DNA from: Bombella saccharophila
GTDB taxonomy: Bacteria; Pseudomonadota; Alphaproteobacteria; Acetobacterales; Acetobacteraceae
Direction: 5' to 3'
DNA length: 64,000 nucleotides
Assembly: GCF_026385475.1 (NCBI RefSeq)
Contig: NZ_JANIDW010000001.1
Coordinates: forward strand, 434,001-498,000
The number at the start of each line of letters is the position of its first letter. The stretch's first letter is position 1. Positions 27,213-39,881 of the stretch are shown here, piece by piece. The translations under genes and the position numbers were made by a program. The notes beneath the pieces were generated by a model. The model did no database searches and was not told where the DNA came from. It saw nothing but the letters and a program-made list of their open reading frames with translations.

Positions 27213-27380
27213 ATGGCCAAGACAAATGTTATTATGATTCGTCTCGTTTCTTCCGCAGATACGGGGTATTTCTACGTCACGAAGAAGAATGCACGTACAG
27301 CAACAGGCAAGATGGAAGTGCGTAAGTACGACCCCGTTGTGCGCAAGCATGTTGTCTTTCGTGAAGCAAAGATTAAGTAA
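27213..27380 (+). CDS. rpmG: 50S ribosomal protein L33
   Basis: The 55-residue frame starts [20 protein letters not shown] and continues with [20 protein letters not shown], then ends in [10 protein letters not shown]. This is the alphaproteobacterial L33 type, which lacks the zinc-binding cysteines found in some other L33 forms. L33 sits near the E site of the large subunit. GAGG precedes the ATG by a few bases. The gene has its own promoter-like site and a strong terminator, so it is a single-gene unit. Confidence 0.95.
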   Translation: MAKTNVIMIRLVSSADTGYFYVTKKNARTATGKMEVRKYDPVVRKHVVFREAKIK

Positions 27381-27401
27381 TAAGGCGGCATCGCGTGATG
27401 T

Positions 27402-27434
27402 AAAAAAAGCGGCCTTTGAGGGGCCGCTTTTTTT
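27402..27434. terminator. Bidirectional terminator between rpmG and ftsB
   Basis: AAAAAAAGCGGCC and GGCCGCTTTTTTT flank a seven-base loop. The A and T tracts on both sides serve rpmG (plus) and ftsB (minus). Confidence 0.93.
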
Positions 27435-27458
27435 ATAGATGATATCTCATCATGCTTT

Positions 27459-27782
27459 TTAATAAAGCGGGTGCTTTTCTCCGTATGGGATGACAAGATC
27501 ATCCTTGAGGCTGCTATTGAGCATTGCGCGACTGCGCTCATCTAACATATCTGGGTCCAAAGCTCTTTCATTAAGGGCGAGCACACGCCGCCGCCAGATG
27601 GTTTGTTCTTTGTGAGCGTCAGCCAAAGCGGATTGTGCTTCTGTTTGTAATGTTTTTTGGTGCTGATACGCTTTGATCCCAAGGTCCCCATGCAGGGCAT
27701 TCCATAGAAAATAAGCAGTTAGTAGTAGGAACAAGAGGGGAGCGCAGATGGTACTCATACCACGCCGCAAAAAGATGATCAT
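27459..27782 (-). CDS. ftsB: FtsB/DivIC-family cell division protein (septum formation initiator)
   Basis: The 107-residue protein has a single N-terminal membrane segment (about 10-28, TICAPLLFLLLTAYFLW) followed by a helical, coiled-coil-like stretch (KTLQTEAQSALADAHKEQT) and a short C-terminal part. This is the layout of bitopic FtsB/DivIC, which joins FtsL and FtsQ at the division septum. AGGAG lies seven bases before the ATG. It follows eno on the same strand, a common arrangement, although a terminator and a separate promoter lie between them. Sequence conservation in this family is weak, so the call rests on topology, size and place. Confidence 0.78.
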   Translation of the reverse strand: MIIFLRRGMSTICAPLLFLLLTAYFLWNALHGDLGIKAYQHQKTLQTEAQSALADAHKEQTIWRRRVLALNERALDPDMLDERSRAMLNSSLKDDLVIPYGEKHPLY

Positions 27783-27826
27783 CCCCGCTCTCCTAACATC
27801 GTTTATGAATAAGGTAATAACGTCTT

Positions 27827-27855
27827 ATTCTATGAATCTTTTCTAAAAGAGGCAA
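27827..27855 (-). promoter_or_regulatory. Sigma-70-type promoter for ftsB
   Basis: On the minus strand TTGCCT (27855-27850), exactly 17 bases, then TAGAAT (27832-27827), about 45 bases before the ftsB start. Confidence 0.5.
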
Positions 27856-27871
27856 GGTCTGAAGCAGAGTG

Positions 27872-27902
27872 AAAAAAACCCCGCCTTTAAGGCGGGGTTT
27901 TT
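27872..27902. terminator. Intrinsic terminator after eno
   Basis: CCCCGCC (27879-27885) and GGCGGGG (27891-27897) enclose a TTTAA loop, with seven A before and five T after, so it works in either direction. It ends the eno transcript on the minus strand. Confidence 0.93.
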
Positions 27903-27927
27903 CTTAGACCGACGGTCTGGCTGAAGA

Positions 27928-29250
<1,323 letters not shown>

Positions 29251-29324
29251 CTATCATCAGGCGCGAAGCAACATCCGCTTCCACCCTATTTTAGTCTCAA
29301 AAACCGGGCCTGAGGTCAATTAAG

Positions 29325-29797
29325 ATGCGACAATTTCCTGTCACGGCAGCCATGCTTATTGTGCTTGGCGGTGTTCTGCCTTTGTTAATGGGCGGCTGGC
29401 TCTTTTTGGCAGGGATTGTCATGCCTCTACCGCATTTAACGCTTGTTTTGCTTGCTTATGGGGGCTGTCTCTTACCCTTTTATGGGGCGATGAATTGGGG
29501 TTTCTTAGCCTGCAAGCCCACCATCATCCTCCCAAAAGGGGAAAGCCTGCGCGATAAGCGGGCGATTCTTTTAGGAGGTTTTGCGTTTTTATGGGGATGG
29601 CTGGCCATGGGTGTTGGGGCCTCTGGCTCTTTAAAAATAGGTTTTGCGCTGGAAATAGGGGGCTTTCTCAGCCTCATCTTATTAGAACGACTCGCAAACC
29701 GGCATGGTGACTTCCCGCCCGGTTATTTTCTGGTACGGGTGATTAGCAGCATTTTATGCGTGATTGGCTTCACGCTCGCGCTTCTTTCTCCGCAAGG

Positions 29798-29807
<10 letters not shown>
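29325..29807 (+). CDS. Small integral membrane protein, DUF3429-like
   Basis: The 160-residue protein has five hydrophobic segments with short loops. The central LLAYGGCLLPFYGAMNWGF resembles the DUF3429 signature (YGA..LSFLGG.HWG), so I assign that family tentatively; its function is unknown. The gene diverges from eno and its stop overlaps the kdsA stop by 10 bases on the other strand. GAGGT lies about 10 bases before the ATG. Nothing nearby points to a specific role. Confidence 0.6.
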
Positions 29808-32274
<2,467 letters not shown>

Positions 32275-32297
32275 TTATATAGCGAAGAGGCAGGGAA

Positions 32298-32326
32298 GGG
32301 GAAGTAGATTATGGCTTAACTTCCCC
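32298..32326. other. Stem-loop between secG and pyrG
   Basis: GGGGAAGT (32298-32305) and ACTTCCCC (32319-32326) form a perfect 8-base stem with a 13-base loop. There is no T run on either side, so it may be a weak terminator, a pausing site or a processing site within the operon. A 15-base-period direct repeat (TAAAAATTAGT at 32327 and 32342) adjoins it at the secG stop. Confidence 0.45.
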
Positions 32327-32347
32327 TAAAAATTAGTACCTTAAAAA

Positions 32348-32731
32348 TTAGTGAGCAGGTGTTTGCTCACCTTGTGTTTGTTCTTGCGTTTGTGTGGGAG
32401 CAGCAGGAGCCTGCGGCGTAGCTGCTTGTGGCGTAGTTTGCGCTGTTGGCTGAGATACAGGCGGATGAGCGAGAATATCACGCCCATTGCTCGCCCCAGA
32501 GGAAGCCCCGCGATTTAAGATGGCAAGGACTAAGCAAAGAATCATAAACAGGCCAGCTAGCACCGCCGTGCTACGGGTGAGCAGAGTCGCTGTGCCACGC
32601 CCAGACATAAAAGAGCCAAGCCCCTGACTATTGCCAACGCCAAGACCACCGCCTTCGCTACGCTGAATCAGGATAACGCCGATAAGGGCTAGGGCAACCA
32701 GAACAGTGAGGATAAGCAATAATGTGGTCAT
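32348..32731 (-). CDS. secG: Protein-export membrane protein SecG
   Basis: SecG is the small partner of SecYE in the export channel. The 127-residue protein has two membrane helices (about 3-23 and 53-73) with the conserved QRSEGGGLGVGNSQGLGSFM loop between them and GTATLLTRSTA before the second. The C-terminal 50 residues are rich in Pro, Thr, Gln and Ala and are not conserved, as is common in alphaproteobacteria. It follows tpiA by 18 bases on the same strand, the usual order. Confidence 0.92.
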   Translation of the reverse strand: MTTLLLILTVLVALALIGVILIQRSEGGGLGVGNSQGLGSFMSGRGTATLLTRSTAVLAGLFMILCLVLAILNRGASSGASNGRDILAHPPVSQPTAQTTPQAATPQAPAAPTQTQEQTQGEQTPAH

Positions 32732-32749
32732 TCAATCAGGGTCCAAAAG

Positions 32750-33544
32750 TTATGAGGTCAGTTGAGGTGTGGTGGCCTCAGCCGCAGCGGTGATAATATC
32801 TAAGAAGCTTTGCGCCTCCAAACTAGCACTGCCGACAAGCACCCCATCTAAGGCCTCAATGGACATAATGGAAGGTGCTTGAACAGATGTTACGGACCCG
32901 CCATACAGGACCGGGACGCGAATGTCATCTGTCATGAGCCTCATCGGCAATAAAGCACGGATGAGTGTTAACTTCCTTTGTAGTTCTTCATGGGAGGGGG
33001 TGATCCCGCTCCCAATGGCCCAAACAGGCTCATACGCGACGATTCCGCGGAAGCCGCGCGTCAGGGAGCCCTCAATCTGGCTAGCAAGCACACTTGCCGC
33101 ACGGCCTTCGTTACGTTCAGCAAGATGCTCGCCAATACAGACAATCGGCGTTAATCCCGCAGCGGTAGCGGCTTTGACCTTTTGGCGAATCACGGCATCT
33201 GTCTCACCATGATTTTGTCGCCGCTCTGAATGCCCAAGGATGACATAATTTGCCCCTAGGGCCTTGATCATTTGTGGAGAAATATCCCCCGTAAAAGGAC
33301 CAGAGGAAGCCGGGTAACAATCTTGTGCCCCTAAGGCAAGCTGATCATCGGGCAGAGCGACCTTACTAAGTACGTCATGCACCCCAGAGAGCTGCGTGAA
33401 AGGGGGGCAAAGGATGGTATGGAGATGGCTAGGGGGAGGTGTCTTTTTTAACCCTTGAGCAACACCCTCTGCGAGTTCTAGGCCATATTCGTGGCGGGCC
33501 TGCATCTTCCAGTTCCCAATGACGAATTTGGGTACAGTGGTCAT
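32750..33544 (-). CDS. tpiA: Triosephosphate isomerase
   Basis: TpiA interconverts dihydroxyacetone phosphate and glyceraldehyde 3-phosphate. The 264-residue protein has the active-site Lys in IGNWKMQ (residues 9-15), the His in ILGHSERR and the catalytic Glu in AYEPVWAIGSG, plus the phosphate-binding LYGGSVT near the C-terminus. The hinge segment reads AIGSGITPS rather than the usual AIGTGKTAT, a modest variation. It heads the tpiA-secG-pyrG-kdsA run and diverges from ppiD across 162 bases, where a TAGCGG/CCGCTTA dyad (about 33651-33667) lies. Confidence 0.95.
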   Translation of the reverse strand: MTTVPKFVIGNWKMQARHEYGLELAEGVAQGLKKTPPPSHLHTILCPPFTQLSGVHDVLSKVALPDDQLALGAQDCYPASSGPFTGDISPQMIKALGANYVILGHSERRQNHGETDAVIRQKVKAATAAGLTPIVCIGEHLAERNEGRAASVLASQIEGSLTRGFRGIVAYEPVWAIGSGITPSHEELQRKLTLIRALLPMRLMTDDIRVPVLYGGSVTSVQAPSIMSIEALDGVLVGSASLEAQSFLDIITAAAEATTPQLTS

Positions 33545-33706
33545 TCCGCTCTCCCCCGGTTCGCTGTGGCCTTATTCACGCGGTATCGCGTAAAAGATGG
33601 CCGTGGCGTGCTGGTCAATTTGTCTCAGCATCTCTATGCTAGGGCAGCTTAGCGGGTTTTTCCGCTTAACGCCATTCCACCATTAGATAAGTGATACGCG
33701 CTTTCG

Positions 33707-35668
33707 ATGATTACTGCTCTGCGTCATTTCCTGGTTGACTCTTGGTTAGGGCGGGTACTCGCCTTGTTAGTCTTTGCCTCCTTCGTTGTTTTAGGGGGAA
33801 CATTTTTTGGTATAGGCGGGGGGGCCGGTTTGGGGGGAGACGTTGTGGTACGCATTGGCGGCCATAGCGTGACGCCTATGGAGCTCCAGCAAGCTATACA
33901 ACGGCAGATTGCTTATGCGATTCAACAAAATGGTGGCTCCCCAGAGATCCTTAAAGCACCGCAAGCGCGTGAGGAGCTAGGGCGTGCTGCGTTGCGTACC
34001 CTTATCCTTACACGAGAGGGGGAAGTGGCTGGCCAACGCAATGGCTTAACCCCAAGCGATGATACGATTCGGGCGGTTGTATTTTCTATGCCTGTCTTTC
34101 AAGACCCAACGGGTAAGTTTGACCCGCAGAAGATGGAAGCTGTGTTGAAGGGCAACCAACTTGATCATCAGAGCTTGGTAAATGAGACGCGCAATATGCT
34201 TTATGGCTCTGCAACAACATTCAATTTTGGGCAGGGCATGGTAGCCCCTACTGCACAAGTCGATTGGATGGTGAATTTCTTCACCCATGGGCGTGTTGTG
34301 GATCTGATTCGTCTGCCTTTCTCCTTGGGAGATGTCGCGACCCAGCCGACAGATGAGCAATTAAAGCGCTATTATCAGAATCATCTTTGGCAGTTTCATG
34401 TACCAGAATATCGTCATGCGCGTTTGGTCGTGATGACGGCGGGAAGTGTGGCAAAAACACTCTCTGTTTCTGATGAAGATGTAAAAGCTGCTTACGATCA
34501 AAAAATGAAAGATCCTGCCGAGGCAGCGCGGTATAATAGGCCAGAGTTGCGCACGGTGGAGGTTCTTGCGGTAACGGATAAGACCCTCGCTCAGAAAATT
34601 GCAGCAATGTGGAAGAAGGGTGCCTCTTGGGAATCGCTGCAAAAGCAGCATCCGAGTGCGATTCCTGCCTCCTTGAATGACGCCCGGATGACGGACTTCC
34701 CAGATCCAATGTTAGGGAAGGCCGTTTTTGCGACAGGGGCTGGGGTGGTTTCTGATCCTATTCAGACGGCAGCTGGATGGAGTGTGGTTCATGTCGTCTC
34801 TGTGAAGCCTGCTTATCAGGCTAATTTTACTGACATGAAGGACAGTCTGCGGGAGGATATTGCTAACGCCCGTGCCGTGCCTCTGCTAAAAGAGCGTACG
34901 CGGAGTTTGGAGGAGGAAGTGGCGAAATCTGCCACTCTAGATCAGATTCCTGCGGATATTGGGGCATTCCCCTTAGCAGGCACAATGGATGAGAAAGGCA
35001 ATATTCCCGGCGGGGAGCCGGCCCCTTTGCCTGGTGATGCTGCTTTGCGTGAGGCGTTATTACAGCAGGTCTTTAGCCAAAAGAAGGATGAGCCTCCTCA
35101 TATTGTTACCCAGCCTGATGGGAGTGCTTTTGCGGTCTTGGTGGATAATATCGTACCAGCCCACCAAGGCAGCTATGAGGAAATGGGCGATAAGGTCAAA
35201 GAGGCATGGCTGGATGATGCGCGTAAACATGCGATGGAGCAACGTGCAACCAGCCTGTATCAGCATGCTAAAACGGATGGCTTGCGCCGTGCTGTGGATG
35301 GCCAGAGCGAGGCGTCCCTTCTGCAAAAGGATGAGCATTTCTCTCGCCTTCAGCAACGGCAGGATGTCCCAGCGTTGATCCTGCGTGCGGCTATGGAGCA
35401 GAAAGAGGGTGAGACCGTTATGCTCCAAGAGGGGGATGCTTATTGGCTGGTGAATGTGACGGGTAGTTATGAGGAATCGCCAACGTTAACAGCCTCATTG
35501 CGGCAGAATATTATGACCCAAATGGCAGAGGCCTATCGGGCTGATCTGCGTGAGACATTGGGCATGTCTTATACGCGTTCTGCCCCGCCACGGCACTTTA
35601 ATGCAGGCTTGTTTAATGACATTAATAATCGGGTCTTTAGCAGTGTTTCGGGAAGGTTGGGGCAGTAG
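33707..35668 (+). CDS. ppiD: PpiD/SurA-like periplasmic peptidyl-prolyl isomerase/chaperone
   Basis: The 653-residue protein has one N-terminal membrane anchor (about 16-38), a SurA-N-like chaperone domain (to about 180) and a parvulin-like region at about 250-370 (RTVEVLAVTDKTLAQKIA, FATGAGVVSDPIQTAAGWSVV). The parvulin domain lacks some of the best-known active-site residues, so it may act more as a chaperone than an isomerase. PpiD sits at the Sec exit and helps newly exported proteins. Its stop overlaps the trpE start by one base, so the two are coupled; a PpiD-trpE pairing recurs in alphaproteobacteria and need not mean a functional link. Confidence 0.82.
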   Translation: MITALRHFLVDSWLGRVLALLVFASFVVLGGTFFGIGGGAGLGGDVVVRIGGHSVTPMELQQAIQRQIAYAIQQNGGSPEILKAPQAREELGRAALRTLILTREGEVAGQRNGLTPSDDTIRAVVFSMPVFQDPTGKFDPQKMEAVLKGNQLDHQSLVNETRNMLYGSATTFNFGQGMVAPTAQVDWMVNFFTHGRVVDLIRLPFSLGDVATQPTDEQLKRYYQNHLWQFHVPEYRHARLVVMTAGSVAKTLSVSDEDVKAAYDQKMKDPAEAARYNRPELRTVEVLAVTDKTLAQKIAAMWKKGASWESLQKQHPSAIPASLNDARMTDFPDPMLGKAVFATGAGVVSDPIQTAAGWSVVHVVSVKPAYQANFTDMKDSLREDIANARAVPLLKERTRSLEEEVAKSATLDQIPADIGAFPLAGTMDEKGNIPGGEPAPLPGDAALREALLQQVFSQKKDEPPHIVTQPDGSAFAVLVDNIVPAHQGSYEEMGDKVKEAWLDDARKHAMEQRATSLYQHAKTDGLRRAVDGQSEASLLQKDEHFSRLQQRQDVPALILRAAMEQKEGETVMLQEGDAYWLVNVTGSYEESPTLTASLRQNIMTQMAEAYRADLRETLGMSYTRSAPPRHFNAGLFNDINNRVFSSVSGRLGQ

Positions 35669-37116
35669 TGTGTAAGATTCTTCATAGGGTAGAAGCGGCA
35701 GACCTCCTCACACCACTCTCGGTGTTTTTGCGTCTATCTCGTTTAGCGGATGATCCCTATCGTCTCTTTTTTGAGAGTGTAGAGGGTGGGGCTGCACGGG
35801 GGCGTTATTCCATCATCGCTTTGCTGCCCGATACGGTTTGGCGGTGCCAAGATGGGCAGGCCTTTCGGGATGGCAAGCCGGAGGCAGTAGCCCCACTGAC
35901 CTCGCTTAAAGCTTTGTTGGATGAAAGCCGGATGCCCTTGCCAGAAGGCTTGCCGCCGATGATTGGCGGCGTCTTTGGGGTGCTGGGTTATGATATGGTC
36001 CGGCAGATGGAGGATTTGCCTAATCCCCCGCCTAATGACCTAAACCTCCCCGAAGGGGTGATGATTCGTCCGCGGCTTTTTGCTGTATTTGATACAGTGC
36101 GGGATGAGTTGATTTTAGCCACACCGCTGCGTGAGGGGAGGACAGAGCAAGATGGTGAGGCTTTGCTAGCCAAAGCAGTGGAGGCCTTGCGTCAACCTGT
36201 AGCAGACCCTGCCGAATCCCTCCCTGAAGGAACGACACTGGCGGAGCCTGTCTCCAACATCACGCATGAAGCTTTTTTGCAGAACGTCAAAAAAGCGCAG
36301 GATTATATTGCGGCGGGTGATGCCTTCCAAATTGTGCCAAGCCAGCGTTTTACAACGCCCTTTCCCCTTTCTGGTTTGGCATTATATCGCAGCTTACGGC
36401 GGATTAACCCCGCACCATTCTTATTTTTGATGGACCTTGGGGGCTTTACGCTTGTTGGTTCCTCCCCAGAGATTTTGGTGCGGATGCGCCAAGGGGTCGT
36501 CACGGTGCGTCCTCTGGCAGGTACGCGCCCGCGTGGGCGGGACCGCGCGCATGACCTTGCTTTGGAGAAAGAACTTCTTGCCGATGGCAAGGAGCTTGCC
36601 GAGCATCTTATGCTGATTGACCTAGGGCGTAATGACGTTGGCCGCGTAGCGCAGCTTGGCACGGTAGAGGTGCCAGAACGCTTTGTGGTAGAGCGTTATA
36701 GCCATGTCATGCATATTTCCTCCACTGTGACGGGGAAGGTGAAGGCAGAGTGCGGTGCGTTGGAGGCTCTCTCGGCGGCTTTCCCAGCGGGGACGCTCAC
36801 AGGGGCCCCAAAGATTCGCACTATGGAGATTATTGATGAGCTAGAGCCAACACGGCGAGGCCCCTATGCTGGGTGTGTTGGTTATTTTGGTGCGGATGGG
36901 GACATGGATACCTGCATCGGCTTGCGTATGGCCTTGTTGAAAGACGGGCATATGTATGTACAGGCCGGTTGTGGTGTCGTGGCTGAATCCAACCCCGAGG
37001 CGGAGTATCAAGAGACGAGAGCGAAGGCACGTGCGCTCTTTAGCGCAGCAGAAGCAGCGATTGAGCAAGCGGTGCATGTAGGGCAGCAAAAGCATTCTGC
37101 TCCGAGGGGGATGTAA
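35668..37116 (+). CDS. trpE: Anthranilate synthase component I
   Basis: TrpE converts chorismate to anthranilate with ammonia from TrpG. The GTG start shares one base with the ppiD stop. The 482-residue protein has the N-terminal regulatory part with FFESVEGG in place of the LLES tryptophan-binding motif and the chorismate-binding domain with AGDAFQIVPSQRF, GSSPEILVR, RPLAGTRPRG, LIDLGRNDVGR, SAAFPAGTLTGAPK and GCVGYFG. All key residues for a full-length enzyme are present. No attenuator-like leader is visible because the gene is joined to ppiD. Confidence 0.95.
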   Translation: MCKILHRVEAADLLTPLSVFLRLSRLADDPYRLFFESVEGGAARGRYSIIALLPDTVWRCQDGQAFRDGKPEAVAPLTSLKALLDESRMPLPEGLPPMIGGVFGVLGYDMVRQMEDLPNPPPNDLNLPEGVMIRPRLFAVFDTVRDELILATPLREGRTEQDGEALLAKAVEALRQPVADPAESLPEGTTLAEPVSNITHEAFLQNVKKAQDYIAAGDAFQIVPSQRFTTPFPLSGLALYRSLRRINPAPFLFLMDLGGFTLVGSSPEILVRMRQGVVTVRPLAGTRPRGRDRAHDLALEKELLADGKELAEHLMLIDLGRNDVGRVAQLGTVEVPERFVVERYSHVMHISSTVTGKVKAECGALEALSAAFPAGTLTGAPKIRTMEIIDELEPTRRGPYAGCVGYFGADGDMDTCIGLRMALLKDGHMYVQAGCGVVAESNPEAEYQETRAKARALFSAAEAAIEQAVHVGQQKHSAPRGM

Positions 37117-37179
37117 AATGCCGCGCGACACCTCATCTGAGATAACAGCAAAATGTGCTGCGATTGAGGAGACAGCCAG

Positions 37180-37779
37180 ATGATTTTGTTGATTGATAAT
37201 TATGATAGCTTCACCTTCAATCTGGTCCATCATTTTGGAGCCTTGGGGGTGGAATGCGCAGTAAAGCGGAATGACGCTCTCACAGTCGAGCGCGCTTTAG
37301 AGATGAAGCCCTCTGCGATTGTGCTATCCCCCGGTCCTTGCTCACCTGATGAAGCGGGGATTTGCTGCGCGTTGATCGAAAAAGCAGCGGGTAAGGTGCC
37401 TGTTTTGGGTGTTTGTCTCGGGCATCAGGCGATAGGGCAGGTCTTTGGGGCGGATGTTGTGCGGGCAGATGTGCCAATGCATGGCAAGATTAACGCCATT
37501 CATCATGATGGAAGTGGGGTTTTTGCAGGGTTGTCTAACCCGGTGGATATGGTGCGCTATCATAGTCTAACGCTAGACCCAGCGACTATTCCTGCTTCGC
37601 TTATCGTTAATGCCCGGACAGAAGATGGGGTAGTGATGGGGGTGCGGCATCGGGATTATCCCATCCATGGTGTGCAGTTCCACCCAGAGAGTATTGCGTC
37701 TAATTCCGGGCGGGAATTGCTTGCGAATTTCCTTCGGCTGGCCAATGTTTTACCACAAAGCAAAGCGGCGGTAGGTTGA
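37180..37779 (+). CDS. trpG: Anthranilate synthase component II (glutamine amidotransferase)
   Basis: The 199-residue class I glutaminase supplies ammonia to TrpE. It has MILLIDNYDSFTFNLVH, LSPGPCSPDEAG, the nucleophile Cys in VLGVCLGHQAIGQ, and the His-Glu pair in GVQFHPESIAS. As in many bacteria it may also serve p-aminobenzoate synthesis. GGAG lies about eight bases before the ATG. The trpE-trpG gap is 63 bases and the stop overlaps the trpD start (TGATG). Confidence 0.93.
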   Translation: MILLIDNYDSFTFNLVHHFGALGVECAVKRNDALTVERALEMKPSAIVLSPGPCSPDEAGICCALIEKAAGKVPVLGVCLGHQAIGQVFGADVVRADVPMHGKINAIHHDGSGVFAGLSNPVDMVRYHSLTLDPATIPASLIVNARTEDGVVMGVRHRDYPIHGVQFHPESIASNSGRELLANFLRLANVLPQSKAAVG

Positions 37780-38852
37780 TGGCACGGCAGGGGAAGCCCT
37801 TCGCACCTTTCTTGAGTAAAGCTGTTGCAGGCCAGTCATGGAGCATCGAGGAGGCCGAAGCTGCCTTTACGCTCATTATGGAAGGGCATGTCTCGGAGAT
37901 TGAGCTTTCTGCGTTCTTGACGGCCCTTTATATGCGTGGGGAAACCTCCGCTGAGCTCTCTGGTGCGGTACGAGCTGTGCGGCGTACCATGCAAGCTTTA
38001 AAGGATGTTCCAGAGGATGCGGTAGATGTCTGCGGGACGGGGGGAGACGGGTTGGGGACGTTGAATGTCTCCACTGCGACAGCCTTTGTTTTGGCAGGCC
38101 TGGGTGTGCCTGTGGCGAAACATGGGGGGCGGGCTTTATCCTCCCGTGCTGGAGCGACTGATGTGCTGGAGGCACTGGGCATTCCCGCCGAGGCTAATCA
38201 CGCTGTGCAGGAGACGCGTCTGCGAGAGGATGGTCTTGCATTTCTTGCCGCCCCTTATCACCATCCGGCCATGCGGATTGCCGCCCCAGTGCGAAAAGGC
38301 TTGGGCTTTAGGACGTTATTTAATCTACTTGGTCCATTATGCAATCCTGCGCGGGTGCGGCGACAGTTGGTTGGCGTGTTTGATGAAGCTTGGTGCCAGC
38401 CTGTTGCTCAGGTTTTGGGCGAGTTGGGCGGTACGTCCATTTGGGTTGTGCATGGCCACACGGATGAAGGTGGCATTGATGAGCTCACTTTAGCAGGGCC
38501 CACGCATAATGAGGTGTGGGAGGCGGGTCAGATATTTTCTTTTGACATCACGCCCGAGATGGCAGGCTTACCCCGTTATGAGATTGCAGCCCTCAAAGGT
38601 GGGGACGCACAGGTAAATGCGCAGGCGATGAAGCGTTTATTCGCCGGGGAAAAAGGCTGTTATCGGGACACTGTTTTGTTAAATGCCGCGATAGGCCTAC
38701 ATGTCGCAGGGCGTGGCAATTTGTTAGAGAATGGTGCGCTTTCCGCCCCCGCATTGCGGCGCAACATTGCCCAAGCGGCGCGTTCTTTGGATGAAGGACA
38801 AGCGCAACAGGCTTTAATCCGCGCTCAAAGGGGTGTAAGGGCAGAGAGTTGA
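37779..38852 (+). CDS. trpD: Anthranilate phosphoribosyltransferase
   Basis: TrpD transfers the phosphoribosyl group from PRPP to anthranilate. From the ATG at 37779, which shares its A with the trpG stop, the protein has 357 residues. The PRPP-binding loop CGTGGDGLGTLNVST, KHGGRALSSRAGATDVLEALG and the GFRTLFNLLGPLCNPA segment are all present. A TTG three bases upstream is not needed as a start. trpC follows after 49 bases. Confidence 0.93.
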   Translation: MARQGKPFAPFLSKAVAGQSWSIEEAEAAFTLIMEGHVSEIELSAFLTALYMRGETSAELSGAVRAVRRTMQALKDVPEDAVDVCGTGGDGLGTLNVSTATAFVLAGLGVPVAKHGGRALSSRAGATDVLEALGIPAEANHAVQETRLREDGLAFLAAPYHHPAMRIAAPVRKGLGFRTLFNLLGPLCNPARVRRQLVGVFDEAWCQPVAQVLGELGGTSIWVVHGHTDEGGIDELTLAGPTHNEVWEAGQIFSFDITPEMAGLPRYEIAALKGGDAQVNAQAMKRLFAGEKGCYRDTVLLNAAIGLHVAGRGNLLENGALSAPALRRNIAQAARSLDEGQAQQALIRAQRGVRAES

Positions 38853-38901
38853 ACGCGGATACCGTTCCTAATTTGTTTTAAGGTAAAGATTCAGGACGAT
38901 C

Positions 38902-39864
38902 ATGATTTTCTTGCCACAGCGATCGATGGCTGTTTTTGCTCCTGTAGAGGATGGTGGACAATCGCCAACATCTGAGTCCCCAGCTGGGGGTGATGCAGCA
39001 GAGGCCGCTAAACCGGAAGATGCTACTCCACCCTCTGTAGGCGAGGGGGATGGTACCGCTGCGGAGAGCGGGGCTAGCGTGTTGGAGCGCATTTGCGCGC
39101 GGACTCGCCTTGATGTCGAGCAACGGATGCAAGTCCTGCCTCTTAAGGAGATCGCGGCGAAGGCGAAAGAGGTCGCCATGCCGACCCGTGGTTTTGGGCA
39201 AGCCTTGCAACATATCACAGCTGATAGACGTGTTGGGCTGATTGCAGAGGTGAAGCGGGCTTCTCCTTCTGCGGGTGTGCTGCGGCCAGATTATGATCCC
39301 GCTCAGATCGCTCTATCGTATCAACGGGCAGGGGCGAGCTGTATTTCTGTTCTAACAGAGGGGTCGTGCTTCCATGGGAGTGCGGAGGACCTTAAAGCTG
39401 TGCGGGCAGCATGTAGCCTACCGATTTTGCGGAAGGACTTTATTTTAGAGCCCTGGCAAGTGCATGAGAGCCGTTTGATTGGGGCAGATTGCATCCTTTT
39501 GATTATGGCTATCTTGAAGGAAGAACAAACGGCCGAGCTTATCGCTCTCGCGCGAGGGCTGGATATGGATGTATTGTTGGAGGTCCATAATGAGGAGGAG
39601 CTTAACAAGGCTCTTGCTTATGATAGCTTCCTCATCGGTATTAATAACCGTAACTTGAAGACGTTAAAGACGGACATCCAAACAACATTAGACCTTGCCC
39701 CGCAGGTACCGCCTGATCGTCTTGTTGTCTCAGAGAGTGGGATTGCTACATCGGAGGATCTAACCAAAGTCGGAGAGGCGGGGTGCAGCGCTGTCCTTGT
39801 GGGGGAATCGCTTCTCCGTGAAGAGGACCCCGGCCTTGCAGCGCGTCGGTTGTTAGGTTTCTAA
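38902..39864 (+). CDS. trpC: Indole-3-glycerol-phosphate synthase with unusual acidic N-terminal extension
   Basis: TrpC closes the indole ring in tryptophan synthesis. The barrel starts at about residue 59 with SVLERICARTRLDVEQR and has IAEVKRASPSAG, ILRKDFILEPWQV, LLEVHNEEEL, IGINNRNL and VSESGIAT, all needed for function. Before it are some 58 residues rich in Gly, Glu, Ala, Pro and Ser that family members normally lack. AGGA lies six bases before the ATG at 38902, supporting the long form; a GTG at the start of the normal domain is the alternative. There is no fused TrpF. trpF, trpB and trpA are not in the window. Confidence 0.92.
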   Translation: MIFLPQRSMAVFAPVEDGGQSPTSESPAGGDAAEAAKPEDATPPSVGEGDGTAAESGASVLERICARTRLDVEQRMQVLPLKEIAAKAKEVAMPTRGFGQALQHITADRRVGLIAEVKRASPSAGVLRPDYDPAQIALSYQRAGASCISVLTEGSCFHGSAEDLKAVRAACSLPILRKDFILEPWQVHESRLIGADCILLIMAILKEEQTAELIALARGLDMDVLLEVHNEEELNKALAYDSFLIGINNRNLKTLKTDIQTTLDLAPQVPPDRLVVSESGIATSEDLTKVGEAGCSAVLVGESLLREEDPGLAARRLLGF

Positions 39865-39868
39865 AGAG

Positions 39869-39881
39869 TACCATTTTGGTA
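39869..39881. promoter_or_regulatory. Palindrome upstream of pdhA
   Basis: TACCA-TTT-TGGTA is a perfect dyad just after the trpC stop and about 96 bases before pdhA. The 11 bases CATTTTGGTAT (39872-39882) recur at 56529-56539 upstream of another gene. No regulator can be named. Confidence 0.3.
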
